From: Acidimicrobiaceae bacterium
GTDB taxonomy: Bacteria; Actinomycetota; Acidimicrobiia; Acidimicrobiales; Bog-793
Assembly: GCA_027306715.1 (NCBI GenBank)
Contig: DAHUZG010000273.1
Location: 1 to 7,999, forward strand
Direction of reading: 5' to 3'
DNA length: 7,999 bases
A model generated the notes under the pieces. That model did not search any database. It saw nothing but the letters and a program-made list of their open reading frames with translations, and was not told the DNA's origin. Of the stretch, positions 1-5,968 are shown piece by piece. A program made the position numbers and the translations under genes. Position 1 is the first letter of the stretch. Every line of letters starts with the position of its first letter.

Positions 1-1478
1 GGCGCGGGCGCGGCGGCCTCCGCCCCGGCACCGGCGCCGCCGAGGCCCGCCCCGCCGGCGCCGAGCTGGACGGCGGCACCGGCGGCGCGCTCGATCTCGA
101 CGAAGGCGACCGGCACCTGGCCGAGGCGCGGATGACCCTCCGGGACCACGGCAGCCAGCCGGACACCGGGCTCACCGGCAAGGACCTCCTCGACCTCGCG
201 CGGGTGGAACTTCTCCCCGCCGCGGTTGATGACATCGTCGGTGCGGCCGAGCAGCCACAGGTAGCCGTCGTCGTCGAGGCGCCCGCAGTCGCCCGTGCTC
301 AGCCACCCGTCGCCGCCGCGAGCGCCGACGAGAGTCTCGGCGCCGCCGCGCTCGACGAGATAATGGTCGACGACTGCTGCTCCCCGCAGCTGGACGGTGC
401 CGACCTCGCCGGAGACGGCCGGCCGCGCCAATTCCTGCTCGGAGCCACCGGCGGGTGGGTCGCCGCCTGTCACGACTCGCAGCTCGAGCCCTACCGCCAG
501 GCCGACCGAGCCCGGTCGCCGGGCGGACGGCTCGAGCGGGTTGGCGGTGACCTGGCTCGCCGCCTCCGTCATGCCGTACGTCTCGAGCACGCCGACCCCG
601 GTCAGCTCCTCGAAACGGCGTAGCGTCTCGAGCGGCAGAGCGCTCGAGGCGGAGCGGGCGAAGCGCACCCGCCGCAGTGCCGCCAGGTCGGGCACGGGCC
701 GGCGAACGAGCGCGCCGAGCACGGCGGGAACGGTGTTCAGCCACGTCGGCTGCAGCGCAGCGACCACCTCGAAGTACCTCGCGGCGTCGAAGCTGGCGTC
801 GACCACGAGCGACGCTCCGCTGGCGAGGGCCGACAGCAGACCGACCACCTGGGCATTGACGTGGAACAGCGGCAGCGGGCTGTAACCACGGTCGGCCGGC
901 GTGAGGCGGTGGTGAGAGGCGATACGCGCCGCAGCGGCGGCGAGGCGCGACCCGGTGAGCGGGATGCCCTTCGGCTCGCCGGTCGTGCCCGAGCTCATCA
1001 GCAGGGCGGCGATGCCCATCGGGGACGTCGCCAGCGCCAGCTCGCCGGCCGGCGCCGCGAGCGCCGGTTCCCTACGCCCGACGAGCCACCATTCGAACGG
1101 CGTTCCCGCGCCGAGCTCCAGGCCCTCGATCGGGCGGTCGGTGGCGACCACCCGAGCGCGGGCTCGGCGCAGCGATGCCGCGAGCTCAGGTGCCGGAGCC
1201 CACGGGTCGAGCGGCACGACGCAGAGCCCGTTGGCGACGACGCCGAACCAGGCGGCGACGAAGGCGAGCGGGTCGGCGACGACGAGGGCCACCCGAGAAC
1301 CCGGTGCCACCCCCCGCCGCTGCGCCAACGACGCCCAGCACGAGGCGGCGGCGGCGAGGTCGCTCCAGCCGAGCGCGGCGCCGTCACGGCCGTCGAGGAA
1401 CGCAGGGCCGAGCTCGTGGCGGCGGCTGTGCAGCCATCCCCCGATCGTCGCCTCGCTCGCGTGCGCCTGCTCGATCAT
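1..1478 (-). CDS. Acyl-CoA synthetase / AMP-forming ligase, 3' end cut by window
   Basis: This is an ANL-superfamily adenylate-forming enzyme that would activate a carboxylic acid to an acyl-AMP and then a CoA thioester in the cytoplasm. About 492 residues are visible. The core motifs are in order: the phosphate loop SSGTTGEPKG (162-171), TYGMTEA (300-306), STGD (394-397) and the hinge region GRTDDVINRGGEKFHPREVE (411-430). The stretch LTPADRGYSPLPLFHVN (192-208) and the RSASSALP/ETYGMTEA region resemble, from memory, the Pcs60/AAE3 (oxalate-CoA ligase-like) branch, but the substrate cannot be assigned. From about residue 464 the C-terminal subdomain runs into an Ala/Gly/Pro-rich stretch, and the final catalytic-lysine region lies outside the window. 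The ATG at 1478 is chosen because an in-frame TAA lies upstream at 1529-1527; a TTG at 1481 is the only close alternative. No clear Shine-Dalgarno precedes it. It is divergent from the exported-protein gene. Confidence 0.93.
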   Translation of the reverse strand, partial: MIEQAHASEATIGGWLHSRRHELGPAFLDGRDGAALGWSDLAAAASCWASLAQRRGVAPGSRVALVVADPLAFVAAWFGVVANGLCVVPLDPWAPAPELAASLRRARARVVATDRPIEGLELGAGTPFEWWLVGRREPALAAPAGELALATSPMGIAALLMSSGTTGEPKGIPLTGSRLAAAAARIASHHRLTPADRGYSPLPLFHVNAQVVGLLSALASGASLVVDASFDAARYFEVVAALQPTWLNTVPAVLGALVRRPVPDLAALRRVRFARSASSALPLETLRRFEELTGVGVLETYGMTEAASQVTANPLEPSARRPGSVGLAVGLELRVVTGGDPPAGGSEQELARPAVSGEVGTVQLRGAAVVDHYLVERGGAETLVGARGGDGWLSTGDCGRLDDDGYLWLLGRTDDVINRGGEKFHPREVEEVLAGEPGVRLAAVVPEGHPRLGQVPVAFVEIERAAGAAVQLGAGGAGLGGAGAGAEAAAPA

Positions 1479-1523
1479 CAAAGACCAGTCATGCCGGCAA
1501 ATCCCGGGGCTGCGATGTGGGCG

Positions 1524-1529
1524 ATGTTA
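1524..1529 (-). promoter_or_regulatory. Possible -10 hexamer for the acyl-CoA ligase
   Basis: On the minus strand this reads TAACAT, which fits the TANNNT pattern of actinobacterial -10 elements. It would give a leader of roughly 35-40 bases before the ATG at 1478. No matching -35 is seen 16-19 bases upstream, so this is weak. Confidence 0.2.
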
Positions 1530-1574
1530 GGGACTTCGGTACCCCTGCGCCCCGGGGAGCGTGTCCGTGGCGCT

Positions 1575-1592
1575 CATGACAGTTCCATGACA
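1575..1592. repeat. CATGACA direct repeat, 11-bp period (operator-like)
   Basis: Two perfect copies of CATGACA start at 1575 and 1586, about one helical turn apart, in the divergent intergenic region. This spacing puts both on the same DNA face, as seen for tandem half-sites of some regulators. The 7-bp length means chance cannot be excluded. Confidence 0.35.
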
Positions 1593-1700
1593 AACCACAC
1601 ACAGCACCTGCACAGGGAGCGGCGACACTGCGTACGCACCGGGGAACACCTCTTGCCCGGACCACACTCGGCAGCCGGATCGGTCCGGCGCCGCTGGACC

Positions 1701-1706
1701 AAGGAG
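1701..1706 (+). promoter_or_regulatory. Ribosome binding site AAGGAG deciding the ATG at 1712
   Basis: AAGGAG lies five bases before the ATG at 1712. The longer reading frame would begin at a GTG at 1706, but that codon overlaps the AAGGAG itself and could not be used with it, so 1712 is the preferred start. Confidence 0.8.
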
Positions 1707-1711
1707 TGAGC

Positions 1712-2572
1712 ATGAGGACAACGAGCGAGACTGCGCAGAGATCTCGACGCCGGCTTGTCGCCGGTGCGCTGACCGCCGGCTTGGCGCTCGCCGGGAGCGG
1801 CGTCACCGCGTCGGTGGCGGCAGCGGCCACCCCCCGAGGTGACACCTCGGCGACGGCCGTCCCGACGGCGACGACCGTCCCGCAGACGACGGTGCCGCTC
1901 GACCATCTCCCCAACAAGGGGCCGAAGAAGGGCGGTGACAGTGGCAGCACCACCGGGGCGAAGTTCATCGCCGCCCGCCAGCAGCTCGAGACCGCCTTGG
2001 CGGCGCGGGTCCAGCAGCTGGCCAAGCTGACGACACAGGTCAACGGCTCGACGACCCTTCAGACGGCCCACAAGAACTACCTCGCCGCTGCCCTCGCCAC
2101 CGAGACGACGGTGATCGGCGGGCTGGCCTCGAAGGTGCCCGGTGACGTCACCTGGGCGCAGCTGGACGCCGACCGCCAGGTGATGCTCCGGGACAACCGG
2201 GTGTTCGCGGTGATGACCCCCCAGGTCTACGAGGCGATCGAGGCCGACAGCATCGCCGCCGAGGTCACGGCCCTGCAGCAGGTGCAAGAGCCGGAGCTGC
2301 AGTCAGCGGTCGCCGCCGACGCCGGGCAGCCGGGCTACAAGAACGCCGAGGCGCATCTCAACAATTTCATCGCCGACGTCAAGGTGGCGGCGACGGTGAC
2401 GGCGAACGTCGCTGACCGGGTGCTCGCCCAGCGGCCGCAGCTCTGGCCTCACGACGAGCAGGTCTTCGTTCTCGCCAACAAGGCGTTGCTACGTGCCGAC
2501 CTCGCTGTCGCCCACGCCGACTACGACGCCAGCGTCATCGGTCTCGCCACGGGCGGCTACAGCGGCTCGTGA
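1712..2572 (+). CDS. Exported alpha-helical protein of unknown function
   Basis: The product has 286 residues and I do not recognise a named family. Residues 1-40 form a signal peptide: a basic stretch SRRRL (11-15), a hydrophobic core (LVAGALTAGLALAGSGV, about 15-31) and an Ala-rich cleavage zone near 38-40. The SRR-R-L motif is close to a twin-arginine (Tat) consensus, so either Sec or Tat export is possible. A Thr/Pro-rich linker follows (about 42-66), then a short basic/Gly stretch (NKGPKKGG). Residues 82-280 are predicted by eye to be almost entirely helical and rich in Ala, Gln, Glu, Val and Leu, with no cysteine, no second membrane segment and no catalytic motif. RVFAVMTPQVYEAIEADSIA (163-182) is a conserved-looking helical segment that may recur in other actinobacterial secreted proteins. 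It is followed by a strong hairpin, so it is probably transcribed alone. An extracytoplasmic binding or structural role is only a guess. Confidence 0.88.
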   Translation: MRTTSETAQRSRRRLVAGALTAGLALAGSGVTASVAAAATPRGDTSATAVPTATTVPQTTVPLDHLPNKGPKKGGDSGSTTGAKFIAARQQLETALAARVQQLAKLTTQVNGSTTLQTAHKNYLAAALATETTVIGGLASKVPGDVTWAQLDADRQVMLRDNRVFAVMTPQVYEAIEADSIAAEVTALQQVQEPELQSAVAADAGQPGYKNAEAHLNNFIADVKVAATVTANVADRVLAQRPQLWPHDEQVFVLANKALLRADLAVAHADYDASVIGLATGGYSGS

Positions 2573-2592
2573 CGGTCGCTCCACCATCGGCG

Positions 2593-2681
2593 GGCGGGCC
2601 GGTCCGTGGAGCAGCGGTGAGCGGGGCCGGCCTTCGGGCCGGCCCCGCTCCCGCTCAGGCAGGCCGGTCCGTGGAGCAGCG
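2593..2681 (+). repeat. 24-bp direct repeat flanking a hairpin
   Basis: Two copies of a 24-bp sequence lie at 2593-2616 and 2658-2681, 65 bp apart, with one mismatch. The last 20 bases, GGCCGGTCCGTGGAGCAGCG, are identical. The perfect hairpin at 2619-2650 sits between them. The unit lies in non-coding sequence between the exported-protein gene and the next gene. It could be the remnant of a small tandem duplication or a small repetitive element; I see no other copy in this window. Confidence 0.75.
2619..2650 (+). terminator. Strong GC hairpin with UUCG loop, probable terminator
   Basis: The arms GAGCGGGGCCGGCC and GGCCGGCCCCGCTC pair perfectly over 14 bp around a TTCG loop closed by C-G, the very stable cUUCGg tetraloop. 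It begins 46 bases after the stop of the exported-protein gene. There is no T-tract after it, which is common for terminators in high-GC actinobacteria. Because the stem is perfectly symmetric it could work on either strand, but only plus-strand genes flank it. Confidence 0.6.
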
Positions 2682-2744
2682 CCCTCGAGCGTGCCGCCGC
2701 ACTGCGCTAGCTTGCGCTTGGGCTGGCACGGCGGGTCGGACAGC

Positions 2745-2749
2745 AGGAG
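2745..2749 (+). promoter_or_regulatory. Ribosome binding site AGGAG for the small protein
   Basis: AGGAG ends 10 bases before the ATG at 2760. It supports this start over longer upstream frames, which would run back through the hairpin and into the preceding gene. An ATG at 2750 is in a different frame. Confidence 0.6.
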
Positions 2750-2759
2750 ATGCGCTCGC

Positions 2760-3086
2760 ATGGACTACGACGACGGCACGATCGCCTGCACGGACTCCGA
2801 GCTGGTGGTCCGCCGCTACAACCTGCTCCTGATGCCTCACAGGATCCCCTACACGAAGATCTCCTCGGTCACCGTCAGATCGATGGGGACCTGGAGCGGC
2901 AAGTGGAGGATCTGGGGCTCGGGCGACCTGCGTCACTGGCTCAATTTCGACGCCAGCCGCCCCGGCAAGAGCCAGGCGCTCGTCATCGACGTCGGCGGGT
3001 GGATCCGACCGACCATCACCCCGGACGACCCGGCGAGGGTGCTGGAGGTGCTGCGCTCGCACGGCGTAGCGGTCAGCGACGGCTAG
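2760..3086 (+). CDS. Small soluble protein, possibly PH-like fold
   Basis: The product has 108 residues, with no signal peptide or membrane segment. It looks like a series of beta strands (SELVVRRYNLLL, RIPYTKISSVTVR, KWRIWGSG, LNFDASR, ALVIDVGG) followed by a C-terminal helix (DDPARVLEVLRSHGV, 90-104). The order of strands ending in one helix, and the I-Y-x-x-I-x-x-V pattern at 29-37, resemble small bacterial PH-like domain proteins. That family's usual closing segment (a statement on treating D-P-x-x-hydrophobic residues as a helix after a strand) is consistent here, but the assignment is by pattern only. It is rich in Trp (W45, W49, W52, W60, W81), which may mark a binding surface. The start at 2760 is set by the upstream AGGAG. 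It precedes the kinase gene in the same direction with a 79-bp gap; function unknown. Confidence 0.8.
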   Translation: MDYDDGTIACTDSELVVRRYNLLLMPHRIPYTKISSVTVRSMGTWSGKWRIWGSGDLRHWLNFDASRPGKSQALVIDVGGWIRPTITPDDPARVLEVLRSHGVAVSDG

Positions 3087-3088
3087 CC

Positions 3089-3113
3089 GGGTCGCCGGCG
3101 GGGCGGGCGGGGG
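3089..3113 (+). other. Potential G-quadruplex sequence
   Basis: Starting two bases after the stop codon of the small gene, the plus strand has four G runs (3089-3091, 3100-3103, 3105-3107 and 3109-3113). The last two loops are single bases and the first is eight bases. This matches a G-quadruplex pattern in the coding strand. In such GC-rich DNA it may simply reflect composition. Confidence 0.4.
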
Positions 3114-3165
3114 CAGGAGCAGCGGCGGCACGGCCGGGACCTCCATCGGTCTTTGGGTTCACGGG

Positions 3166-4266
3166 ATGGGCGTCGAGCCGGTCGAGCCGGACTGGCCGCC
3201 GCTCTCCGTCGACGAGGTGGGCGACGTCCTCGGCGAGCTGTGGGCGCCGTCGGCCCCAACCTCGGTCGAGCTCACCTGGCTGAGCCCGCGCCCGTTTGCC
3301 GCCTCAGCAGGTGTCGAGATCGGCTCCGACCGGCGCGAGCTCGTCGTCAAGCGCCATCACCGCGCCGTGCGCGACACGGCGACTCTCGAGTCCGAGCACT
3401 GCTACCTGCAACACCTTGCGGGCACCGTGCCCGTGCCGGTGCCGCTCGGGATCGTCGAACGCGCCGATTGGTGCTACGAGATCCTGGCGGCGGTGGCGGG
3501 CGAGGACCTCTACCGCGACGATCTCTCCTGGACGCCGTACCGCTCGGCGGCGCACGCCCGCTCGGCGGGCGCCTCGCTCGCCGTGCTGCATCTCGCCACC
3601 GCCGGCTTCGAGGCGCCGGGGCGCCCGTTCGTCCCGCTCATGTGCTCGAGCGGGCTCGTCACCGCAGAGGACCTCCTCGCCGCCATCGGCGCGCTGGCCT
3701 CAGCACGGCCGGGTCTTGGCTCCTACCTCGCGCGCCGCCCGTGGCGGAGCGAGCTCAGCGACCATCTCGCCGGCTGGCACGCCCGGCTTCGCCCGGTGCT
3801 GCCACGCCTCGTGCCGTCGTGGTCGCACGGCGACTGGCATCCCTCCAACCTCCTCTGGTCGAGCGGGGCGACCGACGAGAGCGGCGAGATCGCCGGAGTG
3901 ATCGACTTCGGGCTGAGCAACCGCACGAGCACGCTGCACGACATCGCCACGGCGATCGAGCGCGCCGCGGTCAACTGGCTCGACCCGCCCGGGCGCCGCC
4001 GCGGCGAGCTGGCGCAGGTGGAATCGCTTCTCGCCGGCTACCGCTCGGTGCGCGAGCTGGCGCCGGCCGATCTCGAGGCGCTCGCACGGCTGTTGCCGCT
4101 CGTGCACGTCGAGTACGCGCTCTCCGAGGTCGAGTACTTCCACGACGTCGTGGGCTCCCCCACCCGATCCGACCTCGCCTACGAGGGGTACCTGCTCGGC
4201 CATGCCGACTTCTTCGCCGGCGCTGCCGGGGCCGAGCTGCTCGAGCTCGTCGCCGCAGAAGGCTGA
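3166..4266 (+). CDS. APH/SrkA-like phosphotransferase (kinase)
   Basis: The product has 366 residues with the aminoglycoside phosphotransferase (APH/choline kinase/homoserine kinase II) fold. The N-lobe carries ELVVKRHH with the probable ATP-contacting Lys62, and a hinge at YEILAAVAGEDLY (104-116). The C-lobe carries the Brenner motif SHGDWHPSNLLW (220-231) with catalytic Asp223 and Asn228, and VIDFGLSN (245-252) with metal-binding Asp247. Length and motifs match the family well and all key residues are intact. Such kinases phosphorylate an aminoglycoside, a small metabolite (choline, homoserine) or, for SrkA, proteins. The long C-lobe and the D-F-G-L-S-N form are common in the general family, so the substrate is not decided. 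The ATG at 3166 has only a weak upstream GGG as ribosome binding site. The neighbouring efflux pump makes drug modification conceivable, but that is context alone. Confidence 0.9.
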   Translation: MGVEPVEPDWPPLSVDEVGDVLGELWAPSAPTSVELTWLSPRPFAASAGVEIGSDRRELVVKRHHRAVRDTATLESEHCYLQHLAGTVPVPVPLGIVERADWCYEILAAVAGEDLYRDDLSWTPYRSAAHARSAGASLAVLHLATAGFEAPGRPFVPLMCSSGLVTAEDLLAAIGALASARPGLGSYLARRPWRSELSDHLAGWHARLRPVLPRLVPSWSHGDWHPSNLLWSSGATDESGEIAGVIDFGLSNRTSTLHDIATAIERAAVNWLDPPGRRRGELAQVESLLAGYRSVRELAPADLEALARLLPLVHVEYALSEVEYFHDVVGSPTRSDLAYEGYLLGHADFFAGAAGAELLELVAAEG

Positions 4267-4417
4267 CCGCCGGGATCTGCGGCGAGCTGGCCGACCTGCC
4301 GCCGCTGAAGCCACTCGAGCCCCAAGGCGGCCTCGTGCCGGCATCCCGGAAGGCGCCGGCGCCGGCAGCTGAACCCGTGCTGGCGGCCGGCGACCTGGCG
4401 CGGTAGACCCTGCCGTC

Positions 4418-5968
4418 GTGCCGACGCGCCCTCGCGCTGCTGTGTTCGCCGTCGTCTCGCTCGCTCTTCTGATGGCGTCGGTCGACAGCACGATCGTCGC
4501 CACGGCACTGCCGGCGATCGGCAAGGCGCTGCACGCCCGGGTGAACTGGACCAGCTGGACGATCACGGCGTACCAGCTCGGCCTCGTCGTGGCGATGCCT
4601 CTGGCCGGGCGACTGAGCGACAGTCTCGGCCGGAAGCGCGTGATGCTGCTGGCGGCGGTCGTCTTCACGCTGGCCTCGCTATGCTGCGGCCTGACCTCCG
4701 ACATCGTCCTGCTCGTGGTGCTGCGCGTCATCCAGGCTCTCGGCGGCGGCGCCTTCGTGCCGTCGGCGACCGGCATCGTCGCCGACGTCTACGGAAGCCG
4801 GCGTGACGCCGCCGTCGGACTGTTCTCGAGCATCTTCCCGCTCGGCGCGATCATCGGACCGATCCTCGGCGGGGTGATCGTCACCGGCTGGTCGTGGCGC
4901 GGCATCTTCCTCGTCAACGTCCCGGTGGGGGCCGTCTTCCTCGCTCTCGGGTCGAAAGTGCTGCCGGACTCGCCACCTGGCGGCGGCAGGATCGCACCGC
5001 TCGGGGCGACGCTGCTCGGCGGCACCGTGCTGGCGATGATGCTCGGCATCGCCAGCCTCGGAGAGCCGGGGGCCGGCCTCGGATCGCCGTCGACGTACCT
5101 CGCCCTGGTGGCCGCAGGCCTTCTGGGGGCTCTTTTCTTGTGGCACACAGCCACCTCAGCTGTTCCGGTGATCCCGCCGAAGCTGATCTTCCAAGGCAGC
5201 TTTGCCGCCATGAACCTGCTCAACTTCGCCTGGGGCGCCGGTGCCATCGGCCTTGTCTCGCTGATCCCGCTCTATGCCGAGGACCGGTTCAGCCTGAGCC
5301 CGCTCGCCGCAGGCGGCCTGCTCACCACGCTCGCCGTCGGCGAGATCGTCGTCGCCGCGGCGGCGTCGCTCGCCATCCATCGGACCGGATACCACGCCCC
5401 GATGGTCGCCGGCGTGCTGCTCATCGCCGCGGGTCTCGTCGTGGTTGCGGTGAGACCGCGCGCGATCGGCGCCTTCGGCTGGCTGGCGCTCGCCTCGGCG
5501 GTGATCGGGCTCGGCGTCGGGGCCTCGGCTCCTGCTGCCAACAACGCCACGCTCGAGCTCTCGCCGGGCGACGTCGGTGCCATCACCGGGCTGCGCGGGG
5601 CATCCCGCCAGTCTGGCGCCATCTTCGCGGTCGCCATCACCACGGCGCTCGTGGCGAGGAGCGCCGAGCATCTCGTCACCTTCGCCCGCGCCTACCTCGC
5701 CGCCGGTTTGCTGAGCGCGCTCGCCGTCCCCCTCGTCCGCTTCGTGCCGCGGCACCGGTCGCCGCCGCGGGCGGCCGGCGCTCCGGCCGGCGCCGGGGCA
5801 GTGCCGCCGGAATCCTCGAGTGAACTTCGCGGTCCGGTCGGGGCGAGGGGGGCGGGCGGCCGCGGCGCGACGGCGAGAAACGACGGCCTCGCGCCCGACG
5901 GTGGCGGCACCCACGGGCACACCACCCCCAGCTTCAGAGGAGGTCGGCCAGACGCAGCTCCGGGGTGA
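4418..5968 (+). CDS. MFS drug:H+ antiporter, DHA2 (14-TM) family
   Basis: The product has 516 residues and is an inner-membrane proton-coupled efflux transporter of the EmrB/QacA type. Signatures include TM1 with VDSTIVATALPAIG (22-35), motif A GRLSDSLGRKR (64-74) in the first cytoplasmic loop, the RVIQALGGGAF segment (103-113), and the antiporter motif C region GAIIGPILGGV (143-153) followed by SWRGIFLVNVPVG (159-171), typical of DHA2. About 14 hydrophobic segments end near residue 443. The last roughly 70 residues (447-516) are a Pro/Gly/Ala/Arg-rich tail unlike the family. This tail overlaps the 3' end of the convergent ThDP gene by 35 bp. The start is a GTG with no Shine-Dalgarno; an imperfect TAGACC eight bases upstream could be a leaderless -10. 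The 151-bp gap before it holds no gene. The substrate is unknown. Confidence 0.92.
   Translation: MPTRPRAAVFAVVSLALLMASVDSTIVATALPAIGKALHARVNWTSWTITAYQLGLVVAMPLAGRLSDSLGRKRVMLLAAVVFTLASLCCGLTSDIVLLVVLRVIQALGGGAFVPSATGIVADVYGSRRDAAVGLFSSIFPLGAIIGPILGGVIVTGWSWRGIFLVNVPVGAVFLALGSKVLPDSPPGGGRIAPLGATLLGGTVLAMMLGIASLGEPGAGLGSPSTYLALVAAGLLGALFLWHTATSAVPVIPPKLIFQGSFAAMNLLNFAWGAGAIGLVSLIPLYAEDRFSLSPLAAGGLLTTLAVGEIVVAAAASLAIHRTGYHAPMVAGVLLIAAGLVVVAVRPRAIGAFGWLALASAVIGLGVGASAPAANNATLELSPGDVGAITGLRGASRQSGAIFAVAITTALVARSAEHLVTFARAYLAAGLLSALAVPLVRFVPRHRSPPRAAGAPAGAGAVPPESSSELRGPVGARGAGGRGATARNDGLAPDGGGTHGHTTPSFRGGRPDAAPG

Larger units (their letters stand above)
1479..1711. promoter_or_regulatory. Divergent intergenic control region
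   Basis: These 233 bases separate the minus-strand ligase from the plus-strand exported-protein gene, so promoters for both should lie here. Visible elements are a CATGACA direct repeat (1575-1592), a 10-bp palindrome TGCGTACGCA (1629-1638), and two short mutually exclusive hairpins just before the plus-strand ribosome binding site: CCGGA/TCCGG (1675-1688) and GGTCC/GGACC (1682-1700). No convincing paired -35/-10 promoter is visible for the plus-strand gene. The regulatory role is inferred from position only. Confidence 0.5.

Noticed and set aside
1478..1492. A four-codon leader frame (ATG at 1492, TGA overlapping the ligase ATG)
   Set aside because: The TGATG overlap is neat, but there is no Shine-Dalgarno and so short a frame is likely by chance.
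132..1709. Several 130-280-codon frames on both strands over the ligase gene
   Set aside because: They are composition shadows. The real frame runs from 1478 to beyond the window edge with all adenylation motifs.
2493..2759. N-terminal extension of the small PH-like protein back to 2493
   Set aside because: It would overlap the exported-protein gene and read through the hairpin and repeats. The AGGAG before 2760 marks a better start.
4336..4367. Hairpin TGCCGGC/GCCGGCA with an inner 12-bp palindrome (4352-4363) as a terminator between kinase and antiporter
   Set aside because: The stem is only seven bases around an 18-base loop with no T-tract. In this GC range such pairings are frequent.
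3153..4406. A 417-codon plus-strand frame over the kinase gene
   Set aside because: The sequence is mostly Arg/Ala/Pro with no domain signal, while the other frame carries a full APH kinase.
5773..5793. Direct repeat GGCCGGCGC (5773-5781 and 5785-5793) as a regulatory element
   Set aside because: The 12-bp period is in frame in the antiporter's Ala/Gly tail and is explained as coding low complexity.
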